Shown here one piece after another: positions 35,561-48,780 of a stretch of 64,000 bases of DNA; within the stretch, counting starts at the first letter, position 1, and every line of letters starts with the position of its first letter. The stretch is from NCBI GenBank assembly GCA_030686995.1, contig CM060685.1, positions 129,977,823-130,041,822 of the forward strand, read 5' to 3'. The position numbers were made by a program, and so were the translations under genes. The stretch is from Artemisia argyi. Taxonomy: Eukaryota; Streptophyta; Magnoliopsida; Asterales; Asteraceae. Below the pieces are notes generated by a model. The model searched no databases. It saw only the letters and a list, made by a program, of their open reading frames with translations, and was not told the DNA's origin.

Positions 35561-36968
35561 TGATAAGGCGAAAAATGATCCGTTTTTAGGGGGTCATTTA
35601 AGCCCGAATCCGACTTTATTTGATCAAATATTGCCCTAAATCGTTCCTTTTGTGATTTTAGGTGTTTGGAGAGTGAATTCTGGAAAAGAGGCTATTTTGG
35701 ACGTTTTTGGAGCATAAAGTGAAGAAAACGGCAAAGTACCAAAAATCCAAGCTGGAAATACAAGGTGACGGCGTCAAGACCAAAAGCTTGACGGCGTCAG
35801 ACATGGAGAATAATTTACCGTAGCTGGTGACGGCGTCAGATGGAGAGGTGACGGCGTCAAAGTGGCCAAGAATAATTTACCGTGGGTGGTGACGACGTCA
35901 CATAGGCCGTCATAAGTGGATCAAGGCCGTCCGAGGAAGTTTATGGCGGCGAGGTGACGGCGTCAGAATTAACTCTTGACGCCGTCAGGACGATTTTCCT
36001 ATATATAGTTTTCTAGTTTTTTCATTAGAAAAAGAGAGAAGTTTTGGTGAAACCCTAAAGACGATTTTGGTGCCTCTTTTACAGGTTTTTCAAGGGTTCC
36101 AAACCCTTGAGACCTTGCATTGTAATTGAGATAAGTGTACTTTCAATTCAATCAATATGTCTATGTGTTGGTTGTCTATCTCTTGTTCTTGTCTCAATTC
36201 CATTATGCTAGGCTAGATCTCTCTTGTGTTTGCTTAGATCTAATGAAACCTAGATATTGATTATGTGTTGATTACTTGTCTATTCTTGTTTTGAATAAAT
36301 GATTTATATGTTAGGCTTAAGAAAACTGGCAGATCTCCAAATGGTAACATGCTTGAACGTCTTAAGAAACATGAACCGAGGCGTACTAGGTCTTTATTGG
36401 TTGTATTTAATGCATGAGCCACTGTTTACAATCCCTATAGTTGTGCTGGGTCATGGTGTAGGAGGAGATAAGAGCTCATAGAGTTGGGGAGTTATGTATG
36501 CCACTCCACGAATGGTATTAAGGAATACAACCCGTCATTCATACAAGTGTAACAAGTAATTAACATGTAAAAGATATCTAGGGAGTAGTGAAGTCTAAGT
36601 AAACACAATTTCTCCAATTACTGCTCACAACCTTAGTTTAATTAGTTTAATTTCATTTTTATTATTTTATTTTAATTATATAATAGCTTTGGGTTAGTTG
36701 AATAGCAACTAATTCCGCCCACTCTTCCAAAACCCGAGATTTTACTTGCTTTCATAAAAATATAAAAATACAAAAATAATCATCTCTCACCTCTAGAAGT
36801 ATTAATTAGGTTTTCTAATCCTAGCGACACTATTCCTAAGCTGAACGATCAATCCCCCGGTACTTGTCACTATACTATACTACAACGATCAGGTACACTG
36901 CCTGGTGGGGGTTGTAAGCCTAGCGGGATCCCTCGAGAGGTAAAGCAAGGTGCGATTCCCACGCATCA
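35561..36968 (+). repeat. 3' LTR of the young Athila-type element
   Basis: Nearly identical to 29246-30642, including the palindrome array and TATA box; followed by AGCCG at 36969-36973. Confidence 0.9.
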
Positions 36969-36973
36969 AGCCG

Positions 36974-37880
36974 ACTACCAGCTCCTAACATGGCCTCCTT
37001 AGTAGTTACTCATGCATTAAATATAACCAATTAATCGTAGTACACATCCGATCATGTTTCTTAAGACGTTCAAGCATGTTACCAATTGGAAGTCTGCCAG
37101 TTTTCTTAAGCCTAACATCGAAATCATTCATCCATTACAATTAATAACAAACAACCAACCAACCAATAATCAATAGCTAGGTTTCATTACATCTAAGCAA
37201 ACACAAAGAAAACCTAGCCTAGCATGTTAAAGTAAAGACAAGCATAAGACAGAATCAAACAACACATAGACATATTGAATGATTATTGGAAGACTTATCT
37301 TTATTAAAACATGGATGATAAAAGGGTGAAAAACCCTGTAAAATTTGACCTAGAGTTACTCCACAAGTTCTCCTAAAAGTCTCTCTAAAATTCTCCTCTC
37401 TAATTACAAGAAAATAAGAAAACTATATATAGATTTTGTGGGCTGACGGCGTCACGTGTTGAGTCTGACGCCGTCAACTCGCCGCCAAAGAAACTCTCGT
37501 ATTGCCTAGATCCAGATCTGACGTCGTCTCTTATAAATCTTCTCATGGCCGTCAAGAGCAAATTACACGTGACGGCCTTGGTGACGCCGTCACGTGTTAA
37601 ATTCCAAAAACATTCTGGCGCGTCTCGTTATACTTTTTATCCACCTCTTTGCCATAACGTGATGCCGTCACATGCAATATGTGACACCGTCAAGCACTGT
37701 TTCCAGCTTGATTTGGAGGCTTTGCCGTTTTCTTCACTTTTCGCTCCAAAAACGTCCAAAATGCTTCATTTTCCAGATTTCTTCTCCAAAGTACCTAAAA
37801 TGACAAAAGGAATGATTTAGGGCAATATTTGATCAAATAATCTCGACTTTGGGCTTAAATGACCCCCTAAAAGCGATACA
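36974..37880 (-). repeat. 5' LTR of the outer Athila-type element, outer part with palindrome array
   Basis: On the minus strand it starts TGTATCGCTTTTAGGGGG at 37880 and joins the part at 28733-29245. Between 37440 and 37700 it holds diverged palindromes (TGACGGCGTCA, TGACGCCGTCA, TGATGCCGTCA, TGACACCGTCA) upstream, on that strand, of a CTATATATAG box near 37425-37434. Confidence 0.8.
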
Positions 37881-38960
37881 ACTACCTTTGTCAACCAGAA
37901 CTACAGAGCCTAGTATCTGCCAAAATAATTCAAGAACCTCGTCTCCAGCATTAGAATTTTAGGCGTCTACGTGAGCACAATCGCAAAGTTCTATATCCGT
38001 TGGGAAGATTGAAGAACGTCGTCTCCATCGACACAATTAGGTAGCCTTTAATAGAAATTTGTGTATATCTAAGGCCAATTTAAAGTTTTATGCTGACAAC
38101 ATTAACATAATGGTTACAACATAACAAATCAAGCATAAGCGATTTAGCATATTAAATCAAACATGATTTCAATTCAATTAAATCTTCATGCAACATGTTA
38201 ACTGCCTCTACATCTCTGTCAGATTATGCCTATAAACAAGGAAGTCATCACTGATATATGTAACTTAACTGATGTACTTAATTATTTTTTGGAGTAATAT
38301 ATTTACCAGAGAAACCTTTTACACACACACGCACACACAAAAGACACTTAACCCATGAGATATCATCTTCTATACCTTAATACTTTCATGAACATAATCA
38401 CCATGACTGATTCTCACACCACATGATGGAATGAGGGGATTCCCCCTGCATTCCATAATGTGGTGTTTTCTATTCCTTATTTTTAGGCTATCTTGTACTC
38501 GGCATCATCACCATCACCCCTGATTTTGTCAATAACCATTGACGGCTTGGTTTGTGCAAATTATAATACGATCAGCATTGAAATTTGTTTAAAGTAAAGG
38601 TATTCGCGTGTTATGACACGTGGTACCTTATTATTAAAAATTTTCATAAATGAAAGTTTTCAATTTTATATTTTTTTACAATTATTTTTATGAATGATGA
38701 TAATTTTTTGTTGAATAACTTTAAGCAACATCAAACTAATTCATATAAAGATTGTAGAATAATCACGATGTTGCAATAATATAGAAGCAGTAGTCAATTT
38801 TTTATGAAGGTATAAGGTTAAAATGGTTGACAACGGCTTATAATCGCAAGTAGGTAGGAGATTTGTTTTGTTACATATATACTATTTACGTATGGTATGT
38901 AAATCGGTTTAGAGATGGGATGGGAATGGTTTTGTTGTTTGGTTTCCCATGTAGAACGGT
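37881..38960. other. Stretch without recognisable gene
   Basis: No coding frame or repeat family was recognised. It contains a CA-rich stretch (38322-38340) and one imperfect hairpin at 38416-38465 (ACACCACAT.ATGGAATG against its complement, loop near GGGGATTCCCCC). It may be old host DNA flanking the outer Athila-type insertion. Confidence 0.4.
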
Positions 38961-39500
38961 AAGGACCCGATAAGATTGATGAAGATCAAGAAGCTCATGT
39001 ACTTAAACAAAGACCATATTTTACTGTTGTGAGGCAGTACTTGCCCAAGTGTGTCAAAACTTGTGAAGGTGTACATGTTGCCTTCTATTTATAAAGAGGC
39101 AAATGGAGTTTAGAGATCAACCCTTGAGAGATGATTAACGACTGAAGAGGCCATGTGTTGATCTTCTAGAGAGCAAACAATGAGAACATATGGTCAGCGT
39201 CCCTTGGATCGTACAAAATGGTACTTGTCATGCGTCCTCACTATACAATGTCAGATAATACATCTTAACCAGTAGTGACAGTTGGGGAGCAGTAGTACTA
39301 CATGCTCAGTCTGGATAAGCCCTTCGTGGCCTGGGATTTAAGTCGGGCCTCTATCAAGTGTTTATTGATGGGCCTTGGTAATGGGCTTGATTTGAGCATG
39401 TAATTAGTTGGCTTGGGCTGCTAATGTTGATATGATATTGATGTGTTCTAATAGACCTATATATTTTATTACCAAGTTTTACTATTTATATTTTGTCGAA
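38961..39500 (-). repeat. Probable LTR promoter fragment of unknown family
   Basis: On the minus strand the stretch has a TATA-like CTTTATAAATAG near 39092-39103 followed by a leader-like region, the layout of an LTR U3/R. No primer site or target duplication was found and the boundaries are guesses. Confidence 0.3.
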
Positions 39501-40660
39501 CTAACATATAGACTGACACTAACAGGCATTGTACCCGATCAATGTAGCTAATGGGGTAAGTACGAGTCGTTCAGGAGTAAATTACTATTATACTAATCTT
39601 AAATGTATTCTAACTACTTAATAACCTAAATTAACGCAAAGGCGGATTTAGCCTGAGAGATTGGCACGAGTTTGGTTACTAATTATCTAAGAAAGTAATT
39701 AAATAAACTAAATAATGCAAGACAAATTATAGAAGTAAAAAGGCACTAAATCAAGATAGGAAGAACATGCTAACCAAGTCTATTCCAATTAAGTATCATC
39801 CCTAGTTGGTGATTTGCTAATGTAAACAAGGTGGGTCTTCTCCATAGATCTACAGTTTATAAATCAATAATCACTAATGCCGTTAGTTATGTTACAGAAT
39901 TTTAGGGCATAATCCATAGATCTAGTTACGATACAACCAAGAACCAATAAATAAACGAGCATATATAGGTGATAAACATAAATAATATCCAATGAGGTAA
40001 ACTAGCAATCGATGTAAAACATATCAAAAACACATAATCTTCATAAACTTGGCTAACACCTAAGGGTGTTTAGCCCATAATCTCAGTAACAAAGCAAGAA
40101 AACATAATCACAATGTAAGTTTTATGAAACATAGTAACTATGATACGCTAACCGAATGATTATATGATGAAACTTGGTTATAAAGAGTTCTCCTAATCAA
40201 TGATTGAGTTTGCAGAACCTTCTTGCCTTCTAAAATCATATAGGAACCGAGTCTTGTAGTATAAAGTTGTGTAGAATTCGTAATAACGGTTTTCTATATA
40301 TAGTCTCTAAAACTTGGTCGATACAGCGTATTGGGCTCCTCCACTACGGAGTATCTGGCATAAATACCGTAGGCCCCATGATTAAACTATTCTAGAATCT
40401 ATACAAACCGCCTGTGGATACGGCATATTGACCATTTTGGATACACCATATTGATGTACTTCATGACTTGTGGATTTGATGAAGTCTTCAATTGTATATG
40501 CCGTATTACATAGGATGAATACGGCGTATTGAACCTCTGTTTAGTGTACTTTGCTTGATTTCTTCATTTAGCTCAAAATCATGTCCATTTCCTTAACTTT
40601 CATCATTTTCATCGTTATTTACTGAAATTAACAAAGTAAGTAATTAATTACCCAGTGAGC
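39500..40660 (-). repeat. Athila-like LTR remnant with ATACGGCGTAT array
   Basis: Reading the minus strand, diverged copies of GATACGGCGTATTG lie at 40320-40540, followed by CTATATATAG near 40296-40305 and a region similar in order to the LTR at 45580-47030, ending near GATCGGGTACAATGCC (about 39530). Exact ends are not visible. Confidence 0.5.
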
Positions 40661-42634
40661 TTGTCTTACTCATGTATAGAGTAGTCACAAAGAGTTATTG
40701 TTGTTGCTATTGTTTGCCATCTACAGTTTATGAAGACAACTTTAGTGATTCAATCTTTTATCGTAATGGCTACTAGACCCTATTATTTTGCTCGTTACAC
40801 TAGGATCCATATTACGTTGTCACAAAAAACATGGCTTTGGCACATAACTACTTTGTGACAATTTGTATGTGGTACGTGCTTTACCACACGAATCATCTTG
40901 CTTGGAAATTCCTAGGGTCGAGACCCCGATAAATATCGGGCATACTTAGTCTCTCATGCAACCTTGGGCCCATTTGGCGGAATGCCAATAGACTACCATA
41001 AAATCCATTGGTATTGCAATTCATTAATCTCTGCTTTGGCATATGACCAATGAATTCAATATCCACCTCTCCCGCATTAGCTATGTACCTACACATGTTG
41101 AGCTTTGGCATCAACCACCCATTGAGTCTGAGCTAAGAGAGTGGAACAGTTTATGGACGATGCACCAATCTAAGATTATATAGGGTAAGACCTTTTATAG
41201 ACTAATCAGTTACAAGTCTTTTCTTTTTATATCAAGTATTAAAACGTTGTTCTTTATCAAAACTCATTTTACGTATGAACTATGCATGAGTTCATACCAC
41301 GATTTGTTTAAGTTTTAGAAAACAAATCAATTGGTAATAAAATGTGTCTAACCTCGGGTTACCCTTCCCAAGCCTTTTAGTTAGGTTCAGACTAATTTAT
41401 AGATGTTTCTGTTTTATTACGCAATCTCGGTGTCAGAGACTTGGTGCTTAAGTACACCACTTTCTGTTGACTTAAGCAAATATGCCATATTTTATTATGT
41501 CCCTAGATTATACCGGTTGACATATTATCTACCTATGCATATGGACAATAATAAAACACTATGACACATCCAAGCCATTATCTATTATTGATTCGAGAGC
41601 CACTTCGGAATCAACTTGGGTCTTATCCTAAGGGTTAACAAGAAAAAAGGTAAGAAGGTGTCTTTAGACTCTGCGTCTTTTCAGCATATCCTATCGTATG
41701 CTCCTTCCTTTTGGAGGCTGCTAACTCCTCCGTGCTCCCACTAAATCTCCGCTCTCTTTGTGATTCGTCAGTTGTTCTACCATCTGGTCTTTCTTGTGTC
41801 ATGTCCGTCTTGTTTTATATTTAATTAAGTATAGTTTAAAATTAAATTACAAGAGTGAATTTACATTGGCATGCAAGCCTCCCTTAAACCTAACATTAAA
41901 ATATAAACAATACTTCTACATCACAACCACGTTATTTATATTTAGATCTATGGCTTGGACTTGTTTCATGCATTATTAGCACAAAGCAAGAAAATACTAA
42001 TAAAGAAAAAATCGTAGGTGAAAATACTTAAGCTGTGGTTTGCCAGGACGTACTACATGTGTACATGCACCACACACTTAACCCATCCTGATAGTGCAAG
42101 CAAACCATGAGTTTCACCCTTGTCGTTGCACTCTACTCCAACTTGTGATTCTTCAAGATTGACGGTTCTTACCTTATTGCTATTTATTGTCAGTATAGGA
42201 AAAAAAAATATCTTTTAAAATTCGCAAACCCTGTGTAAGGTTTTTACTCATTCAAAAATTTTAAAAATTGGTGACTTAGGCAACAAGAAATCTTAAGTCA
42301 CTTTGTTTATGGTTTTACAATTTTTTTTTGGTCTTTTTAATAAAAAATGTTTTTCCTGAAAACCATGGTTATGAATTTAAACATAAACCCTAGTTTCCAT
42401 ATTCAGGAATGCAATATTCCGAATCGGGCAAAACTGAATCTTCAATCAGTTTATGGAAACTACCTTCTTGGTCACCAAGATTCATGCAAGTTGATTTTCT
42501 TGGTCCCATCTGGATAGGATCCAGAAAAACGACATACCTAGGGTTTGGGTAAACCCTAGACAGCCATATCTGCATTTTGATCTATGATGTTTCTCATATG
42601 ATCTAATTTGGTAACTTCAGGTTTCCAAATATAG
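40661..42634. other. Stretch without recognisable gene
   Basis: Short frames such as 40893-41114 (minus) and 42390-42575 (minus) match nothing I know and have no supporting context. The stretch resembles decayed retroelement interior in base use, but I cannot name a family. Confidence 0.35.
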
Positions 42635-44845
42635 TGTAACACCTCCAATTTCGGATAGCAGTGGAAGCTAAATGAGGGTATTATTTCATAGCACAAAGTA
42701 CAAGTTACAGAAAACGACCTCTAAATGACACGTTTTGAAAAGTTATCATTCAATTAATTTTAAACATCAGTGTTTACAAAGAGGTCCTAAATAGTTCACA
42801 ATACATAATGCCTAAAACATAAAAGTTTTAAAGTCTTTATCGAATGATAATAGGAGGCAAGTCATCAAAATGTCCGTACGACTCCATGCTAGCTAGTACC
42901 TTAAGGATTTGAGATAAAACATGCTAAAAATGTCAACACAATGGTTGAGTGAAATCATAGGTTTATAAGCGGACACACATGATTTCAAGTTTAGTTGACT
43001 ATTGTAACACATACAAAGTCAAAAAGCAGTTATTATTTCACTAAGCTCATGACACCGAGAGCATTAACACAATATCAATAAATTGATATAATAATTTTCC
43101 CAAAGTAGGTGTTTGCCAAATACTTAGGTTTTCAAATAAAATGTGCCTGGTTGCCTTTCCGACCAACCAAAGGGGATTCATCAGTACGATAGGCCTATCC
43201 ACAATACACAAAGTAATTAATGGTTCATGATATTCAGGGACTTTGCTGGCAATAGTTGTACTTAGGCAATAATAATTTCATTTTAGCATACAGTTTTAAA
43301 GCACTTGTGTCCGTAAAAATTATTGCATGTATCTCCCCAAAGTAAATTAATAAAATAGTTAATTGAGTAAAAGTAGGGCTCTAAATTTACCTTATGCAAA
43401 GATGACAGCAAACGTGCAAATAAAGTGACGAGTGAGCCGAGAAAACCCTACAGGCAACCTAAAATAATATGTTGCGTCTTTGGTTTCATGAATGATAATG
43501 TAAGTAGGCAAATGAGTTTATAAAGTTTTATATATAAGTTATACATTGTCCTTAGTGTTTATAGGTTTTATAAAACAATTGGATAATTTTTATAATAAGT
43601 TTAGTAAATTCAATAAGTCAGAGGTTTAGTGCGGTTTAGTTTTTAATTAGTTACCCGCTGTTATAAATTTCATTTCTTCTAACCCATAAGGAGTTACGAC
43701 TTGGTTTTTAAGTTCTCAGAAAGGTATTTGAGTGTCTTTATGAACTTTGTGGGTCCCACTATCTTAAAAATTAACAAACCAGTGTAAAATTACTAATATT
43801 CCCTTAAGTATCAAAGCAGAGTTTTAGCTGCACAATTCAGTCCTACGAAAATGGCTCTAATTTACAAACTACAACTCTGATTGACTTCATTCCAGCGGCC
43901 ACGTTTAAGTTAAAGGGTCTGCTACAACTTTAATTTGAGCATCAATAGGAAGTTCTTTAAAACTTTTTGGACTTTTAAGCCACTAAAAACAGGTTGTCAA
44001 ATTTGGCATAGTTTTGCCGTTTATTTTCTATTTAAATCATCAAGTGGAGTTACGGAACGAGCCACCCGGTGAAACGAAGCTAAGACATAGATCTATAACC
44101 CCATATATTTTTGTCCAAGTCTCTAAGCCTACTGAGTTTTCATGATGACCCTGTCTTGCTCATTAATCAAAACTGTCCCAATAAATGAAGTCCAAAACAT
44201 GATTTTCTATTGTTTTTATCCATGTACAATGTATAACCATATCATATAAATGAATATTACATATGACTAACATAAAATACATGAGTGAAATGGAAAATAG
44301 GTGGTTTCATTACTAAGTTTTGTGGTGAAGAAGATGATTAAAAACAAAATCAAGAACACAAAACCAAATCACCAAAAATAAACCCGAGCTTCCAAATCTT
44401 TTTTAACCCTTTTAAACCCTAGCTCAATCAACAATGTAACTTTGTAACCCTTCCAAGTCTTTCAAGAAAACCTTTCCAAAAACTTCATTAAACCCTAGGA
44501 TGATGAGATTGTGGTGATTTGTTTAATGTGGAAATGAACTATGATTCTACTAGTAACTTTAAACCTTCAATCCATAACACTAGAACATAACCAAGGATAA
44601 AAAAATGGAAGTGTTATGGTAATGTTGATGGTATGGTATAGAGGAGAGAACAAAAAGAGATGGATAATTTTCTTAGGATCTAGATATGCATGTATAAAGT
44701 GATGAGTTATTAATTTTGTGTATGAGTCATACAAGTAGGTTTTACACTTGTCTCAAACATGAGACAAGTGTATTAGATAGTTGTTAGGCGTGGCAAAAGA
44801 GGTGCAAAGGTGGAAAAATTTTAGTGTTTATCTTGTATAATTAAT
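42635..44845 (-). repeat. Diverged Tekay-like LTR on the minus strand
   Basis: Begins TGTAACACCTCCAATTTCGG with AGCAGTGGAAG, parallel to TGTAACACCCCG and AGCAGTGGAAG at the end of the solo LTR at 53611. AACATGCTAAAAATGTCAAC near 42920 and GCATGTATCTCCCC near 43325 also have counterparts there. The far end is not clear; the next LTR starts at about 44846. Confidence 0.5.
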
Positions 44846-47713
44846 TGTTGTGAGGATTGTGGCATCACAAAAGGTTTTACCTCTCACGGGATCTTGAGAA
44901 GCTTTGCAATCCTCCAGGCTGTGTACCTGGTCATTTTAGTGTAGTATAGGTATGTCCGGGGGATTGATCGTTCTCTAGGGGAATAGTATTGTTAGGTTGA
45001 GATTTATGTCAATTTAAGCCTAAAGGTGAGGGATGATTCTTTTTGTGTTTTTTTTATATTTTATAAAAGCAGTAAAATCTCGGTTTTGAAGGAGTGGGCA
45101 GAATTAGTTGCTAGTCAACTAACCCAAAACTAATAATTAAACAAATAAAAAGAAATTAAAATAACAAGAAAAGGAAAATGGTGGACTTCTTATAATGAGA
45201 CAAATGTGTTTACTTATATATAATTACTCCCTAATTATCTTTTGTTGATTCGTTGAATGTAACAGTGCAATTGTTTTAGCTAAAGCTTTGTATACCTTAA
45301 TACCAGTCGTGGAGTATACACAGCCTTCCCCTGCTCTATGAATATCAATTTCTCCTATAACAACACGTTTAGTACCCAAATCATAGAATCACTAATATCA
45401 ATTCAAGCATTAAATACAACGAGAAAAACCGCAGTGTACATACGATTGTCTTTTCTAAGACGTTTAAGTTAGTTACATAAAGAGGTCAGCCAGTTTTCTT
45501 AGCCTAAGGTGAAGCAATCAACTAAACAATAAACAACTTATCAACAATCAATAACTAGGTTTCATTAGATTTAAGCAAATGATGACATCAAATAATCAGA
45601 TTTTCTAAGTGTCAATTTCCCCTCTTTATTGACCATTTTAGCTCAACATTGTCGTTAGTATTGTATTATTACTTCATATTTCGTTTTAGGACTGTTAATA
45701 GGGTATGAAGCGGCAAATGGACGAAGTTGGATTCAATACGGACAAAAGCACTTAAAACAGGAAGACTACGGCGTAACTTAGTGATGACGTTACGCCGTAG
45801 CTAAATTATGACGTGGAATTACATGCTAAAAGATGACTACGCCGTAACATGATTCTAGGATTACGAGGTAACGTAGACACCATAGCAATTCAATAAAATT
45901 AACGAGGACTAAGGCGTAGACTACAATACACCTACGACGTAACTAGATAACTCATCTACACCGTAACTAGTACTACGGATAAGATCAATTGAAGATAACA
46001 CTAGCTACGACGTAACTACTAATAATGTTACGTTGTAGCTACTTCATGCCTATAAATACATGACGAATTTTCACTTTAGAGATCATCTCCCTTTTCCCAA
46101 ACCTTTCTAGGGTTTGGGGATCGCAACCACAGGGGAAGAAGCTAGGTTTAGAAGTTTGAAGATGGAAGGTCTATTCTACGATAATCATTTGTTTTCGAGT
46201 TTGGATTCTCTTATGCTTTTCCAATAATCATTTGATGAATTCATTTTATCAATTCAAGTTTTGTTGAGTTATTTGTTCTCTTTTATTTCTTCATATAGAT
46301 ATCTTCTTTGTCCATTCATTTACACTAGTTTCGGTAGTATTATAAGCTTGTTTGAATATATTATGCTAGATTAAATTGAGTTGAACCCTTAGTTTATTTA
46401 GTAGGCTAGGAGAATTGACCATAGGACCCTAATTTGGTAGATTGTGAGGATATGGTTGGGATGACAACTAACCACGAACCTTGTGTGCGAATTGACCATA
46501 GGATCACCTTACAAGTGGAAGTACTTAAGAAGTTATAGAGATCTAATATCCGAGAGGCCAAATCTCTAACGAATGCGATCTATTAGATTTGGCGCGTAAT
46601 AACTCAACTGAGTATCCAATCTCTGCTTACTAGCAAGGGGTAGTGCCGTTGGTTTCGGAGATGATATTAGGGAAGATAGACTAGGATGACTTTACCCTAC
46701 GATTCTTAGTGATATTTATGCCACTGTATGTAGTTTCGTAAACTTGAACATTGACTTGATAAGCTTGGTTAAGACTTTATATTTCTACTTTCTATCTCTT
46801 GATCGTCTCTATTAGTTAAATTACTACAAATCAGCTTTCTATCAAACTCATTACCTTACATCTATCATTACAGTATAACATACTTTAACTTCTTTCACAA
46901 CAGCTCTTAGGGACGATACTCGGATTTACCTAGGCTTTACTACATGTGATCGGGTTCTCTGCCCGTTAGTATGTGTTAATCCTTGTATGTCTTAGTTAAT
47001 AAATTTAAAGCAGGATGAAAATACGCATCAGCAAACACTAATAAACTTAAGCTAGCATGTTAAAGGGAAGAAAAGATAAACAGATAATCAAACAACACAT
47101 AGACATATTGAATGATTAAAAGAAAATTTATCTTCAATTGAACATGGAAGAAAAGAGGGTATGAAAAACCTTAAAATTCACTGAAATTCGTACTAGGGTT
47201 TATGTCCCAAAAGTTGCACACTAATTAATGAAAAATCGAAAACTATATATAGAATTACAAGGCTGACGGCGTTAGGTTATAAATCCTAACGCCGTCAGAA
47301 GGCCATTTTTAGGGTTTTGTCTTTGCAATCTAACTTCTGACGTCGTCATGTTAAAATATCTTCCGGGCCATCTCTTTTTAGAATAACACCAGACGGCCTA
47401 CTCCCAAATACACCTGACGCCGTCAGGTGTAAATCTTCCAAAGGTTCACTAGGTCGTCGTGTGTAATATTTTCCAGCTCCTTGATCTTCGAGTGATGGCG
47501 TCAGCTATTAATGCCTAACGCCGTCATGTGCATTTCCTGACAAATTTCCTTGACTCTGTTGTTTTCTTCACTTTGGAGCCCAAAAACGTCCAAAATGCTC
47601 CAATTTCCATAAATCATGTCTCAAGTACCTAAAATGAGAAAGAAAATATTTGAGGCAATATTTGTCCATATATTTACTATTTAAGGCATAAATCTCCTCT
47701 TAAAAGCGTAACA
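44846..47713 (-). repeat. Athila-type LTR on the minus strand, interrupted by a solo LTR
   Basis: Both ends match the LTR family at 28733-37880: CAAAAGGTTTTACCTCTC near 44874 and CTTAAAAGCG at 47699-47708. The own sequence is 44846-45579 plus 47036-47713. Palindromes of the TGACGGCGTCA type (TAACGCCGTCA, TGACGTCGTCA, TGACGCCGTCA) lie at 47260-47530. No primer site adjoins the low end, so it is probably a solo LTR; I found no target duplication. Confidence 0.6.
45580..47030 (+). repeat. Solo LTR of an Athila-like family with TACGGCGTA array, 1451 bp
   Basis: Starts TGATGACATCAAATAATC and ends ...AAAATACGCATCA, flanked by the exact duplication GCAAA (45575-45579 and 47031-47035). No interior sequence, so the element has been reduced by LTR-LTR recombination. 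Copies of CTACGGCGTAAC and its complement lie at 45760-46030, upstream of a TATA box CCTATAAATAC at about 46050. Confidence 0.8.
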
Positions 47714-48753
47714 AATAAATTCTTATCATTAATTAATAGTGTGTAGTTTTGTTCTCGTATATTGAAAATGTGAAGCTTTTAAAATGCGAAACATAAAACC
47801 GGGTAAAATAAAGATCTAAAACATGTAAAAATGTTATAACTTGTCAGCATAACCTATTTTAATATATTAGATGAGACACGATTTTAACGGAGTGTTTAAA
47901 GTTTGTTAAACTTAAAAACGTAGTTGTAAACGCGTAAAACGTAAAAGCTGTAAGGTTTACGTAAAAATAGAAAAGGTAAAATATGACATATAAAATGTGA
48001 ATGTAAGGAAACTAAAATGCATAAAATATGCAGAATGAGCATAATCTATTGTCGGTTCAAGATAAATGCACATGCAACGACGTACGCGAGTGAACCTACC
48101 CGGTTACTCGTAAAAGTTCCGCGAAATTAAAATAATAAGTAAAATGAGTGATTAAATAATGACATGGAAAATGTGAATTGTTACATATAGTTTTAGCATA
48201 TTTTTAGTAGAGTTTGTACTTTACTAGAAATACCTAAAACTCTAAATCATACAAGGCTGACAAGCTTGAAAAATAATAATCAACGTTTTTCATAAATTAG
48301 GGTTTTGCACAAATTAGGGTTTCTTACAGGATTAACTCCGTATACAATTTTATCCTCATAAAGATGACAACTTCATGGTTTAGGAAACCCTAAAGTTTCG
48401 ATCTTTAGGTAATTAAAAACCTTAAACCCTAATTTGATCACAAGAACATAGTTCTTATAATCATGACAACACTAATCAGGATTTGTACGTTTTATCACGG
48501 GAGAAAATTTCAGTATAAACCCAAACCTATATCGACACCCTAAAAGGTTATAAAATCCAAGTATTTTTATCTTAGATAAAATAGATGAAATCCTAATTAA
48601 TCACAAGGGTGATTACACCCTAGTTGCAATATTCGAATTGCATAACCCTAAAACCCTAATTTGCACAAATTAATCAAAACAACCTCATAACCAATTTTTA
48701 TGACAATAATAGCAATTACTAAGAGCCCTAATTAGGTTATACAAAATTAAGGT
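47714..48753 (-). other. Leader region of a minus-strand copia element, decayed
   Basis: It lies inside a primer site and LTR in minus orientation. It is A/T-rich with repeated AACCCTAAT-like words and many stops, as in long copia leaders. No gag frame was recognised. Confidence 0.35.
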
Positions 48754-48766
48754 GGCTCTGACACCA
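48754..48766 (-). other. Primer binding site for initiator-Met tRNA
   Basis: The minus strand reads TGGTGTCAGAGCC, one base off the usual copia site TGGTATCAGAGCC. Confidence 0.65.
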
Positions 48767-48780
48767 CTTTAGGGTTCTGG

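Larger units (their letters stand above)
29246..36968 (+). mobile_element. Young non-autonomous Athila-type element with gag-protease ORF, 7.7 kb
   Basis: Direct LTRs 29246-30642 and 35561-36968, tRNA-Asp primer site, one long intact ORF, polypurine tract and perfect target duplication AGCCG (29241-29245 and 36969-36973). By eye the LTRs differ by three substitutions and two insertions (2 and 9 bp), which exactly accounts for the length difference; divergence is about 0.2 percent. Reverse transcriptase, RNase H and the integrase core are missing. It sits inside the LTR of a relative of the same family in opposite direction. Confidence 0.9.

Noticed and set aside
29982..36481. Identical 60-codon frames at 29982-30164 and 36299-36481 as a duplicated gene
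   Set aside because: Both lie in the LTR pair of the young Athila-type element; the duplication is the LTR itself.
39000..39530. Precise LTR ends with TGTTAGTG at 39523
   Set aside because: Similarity to the LTR at 45580-47030 seems to run across this point, so the boundary cannot be trusted.
40893..41114. 73-codon minus-strand frame as a gene
   Set aside because: No known motif, no start context or neighbours, and length expected by chance.
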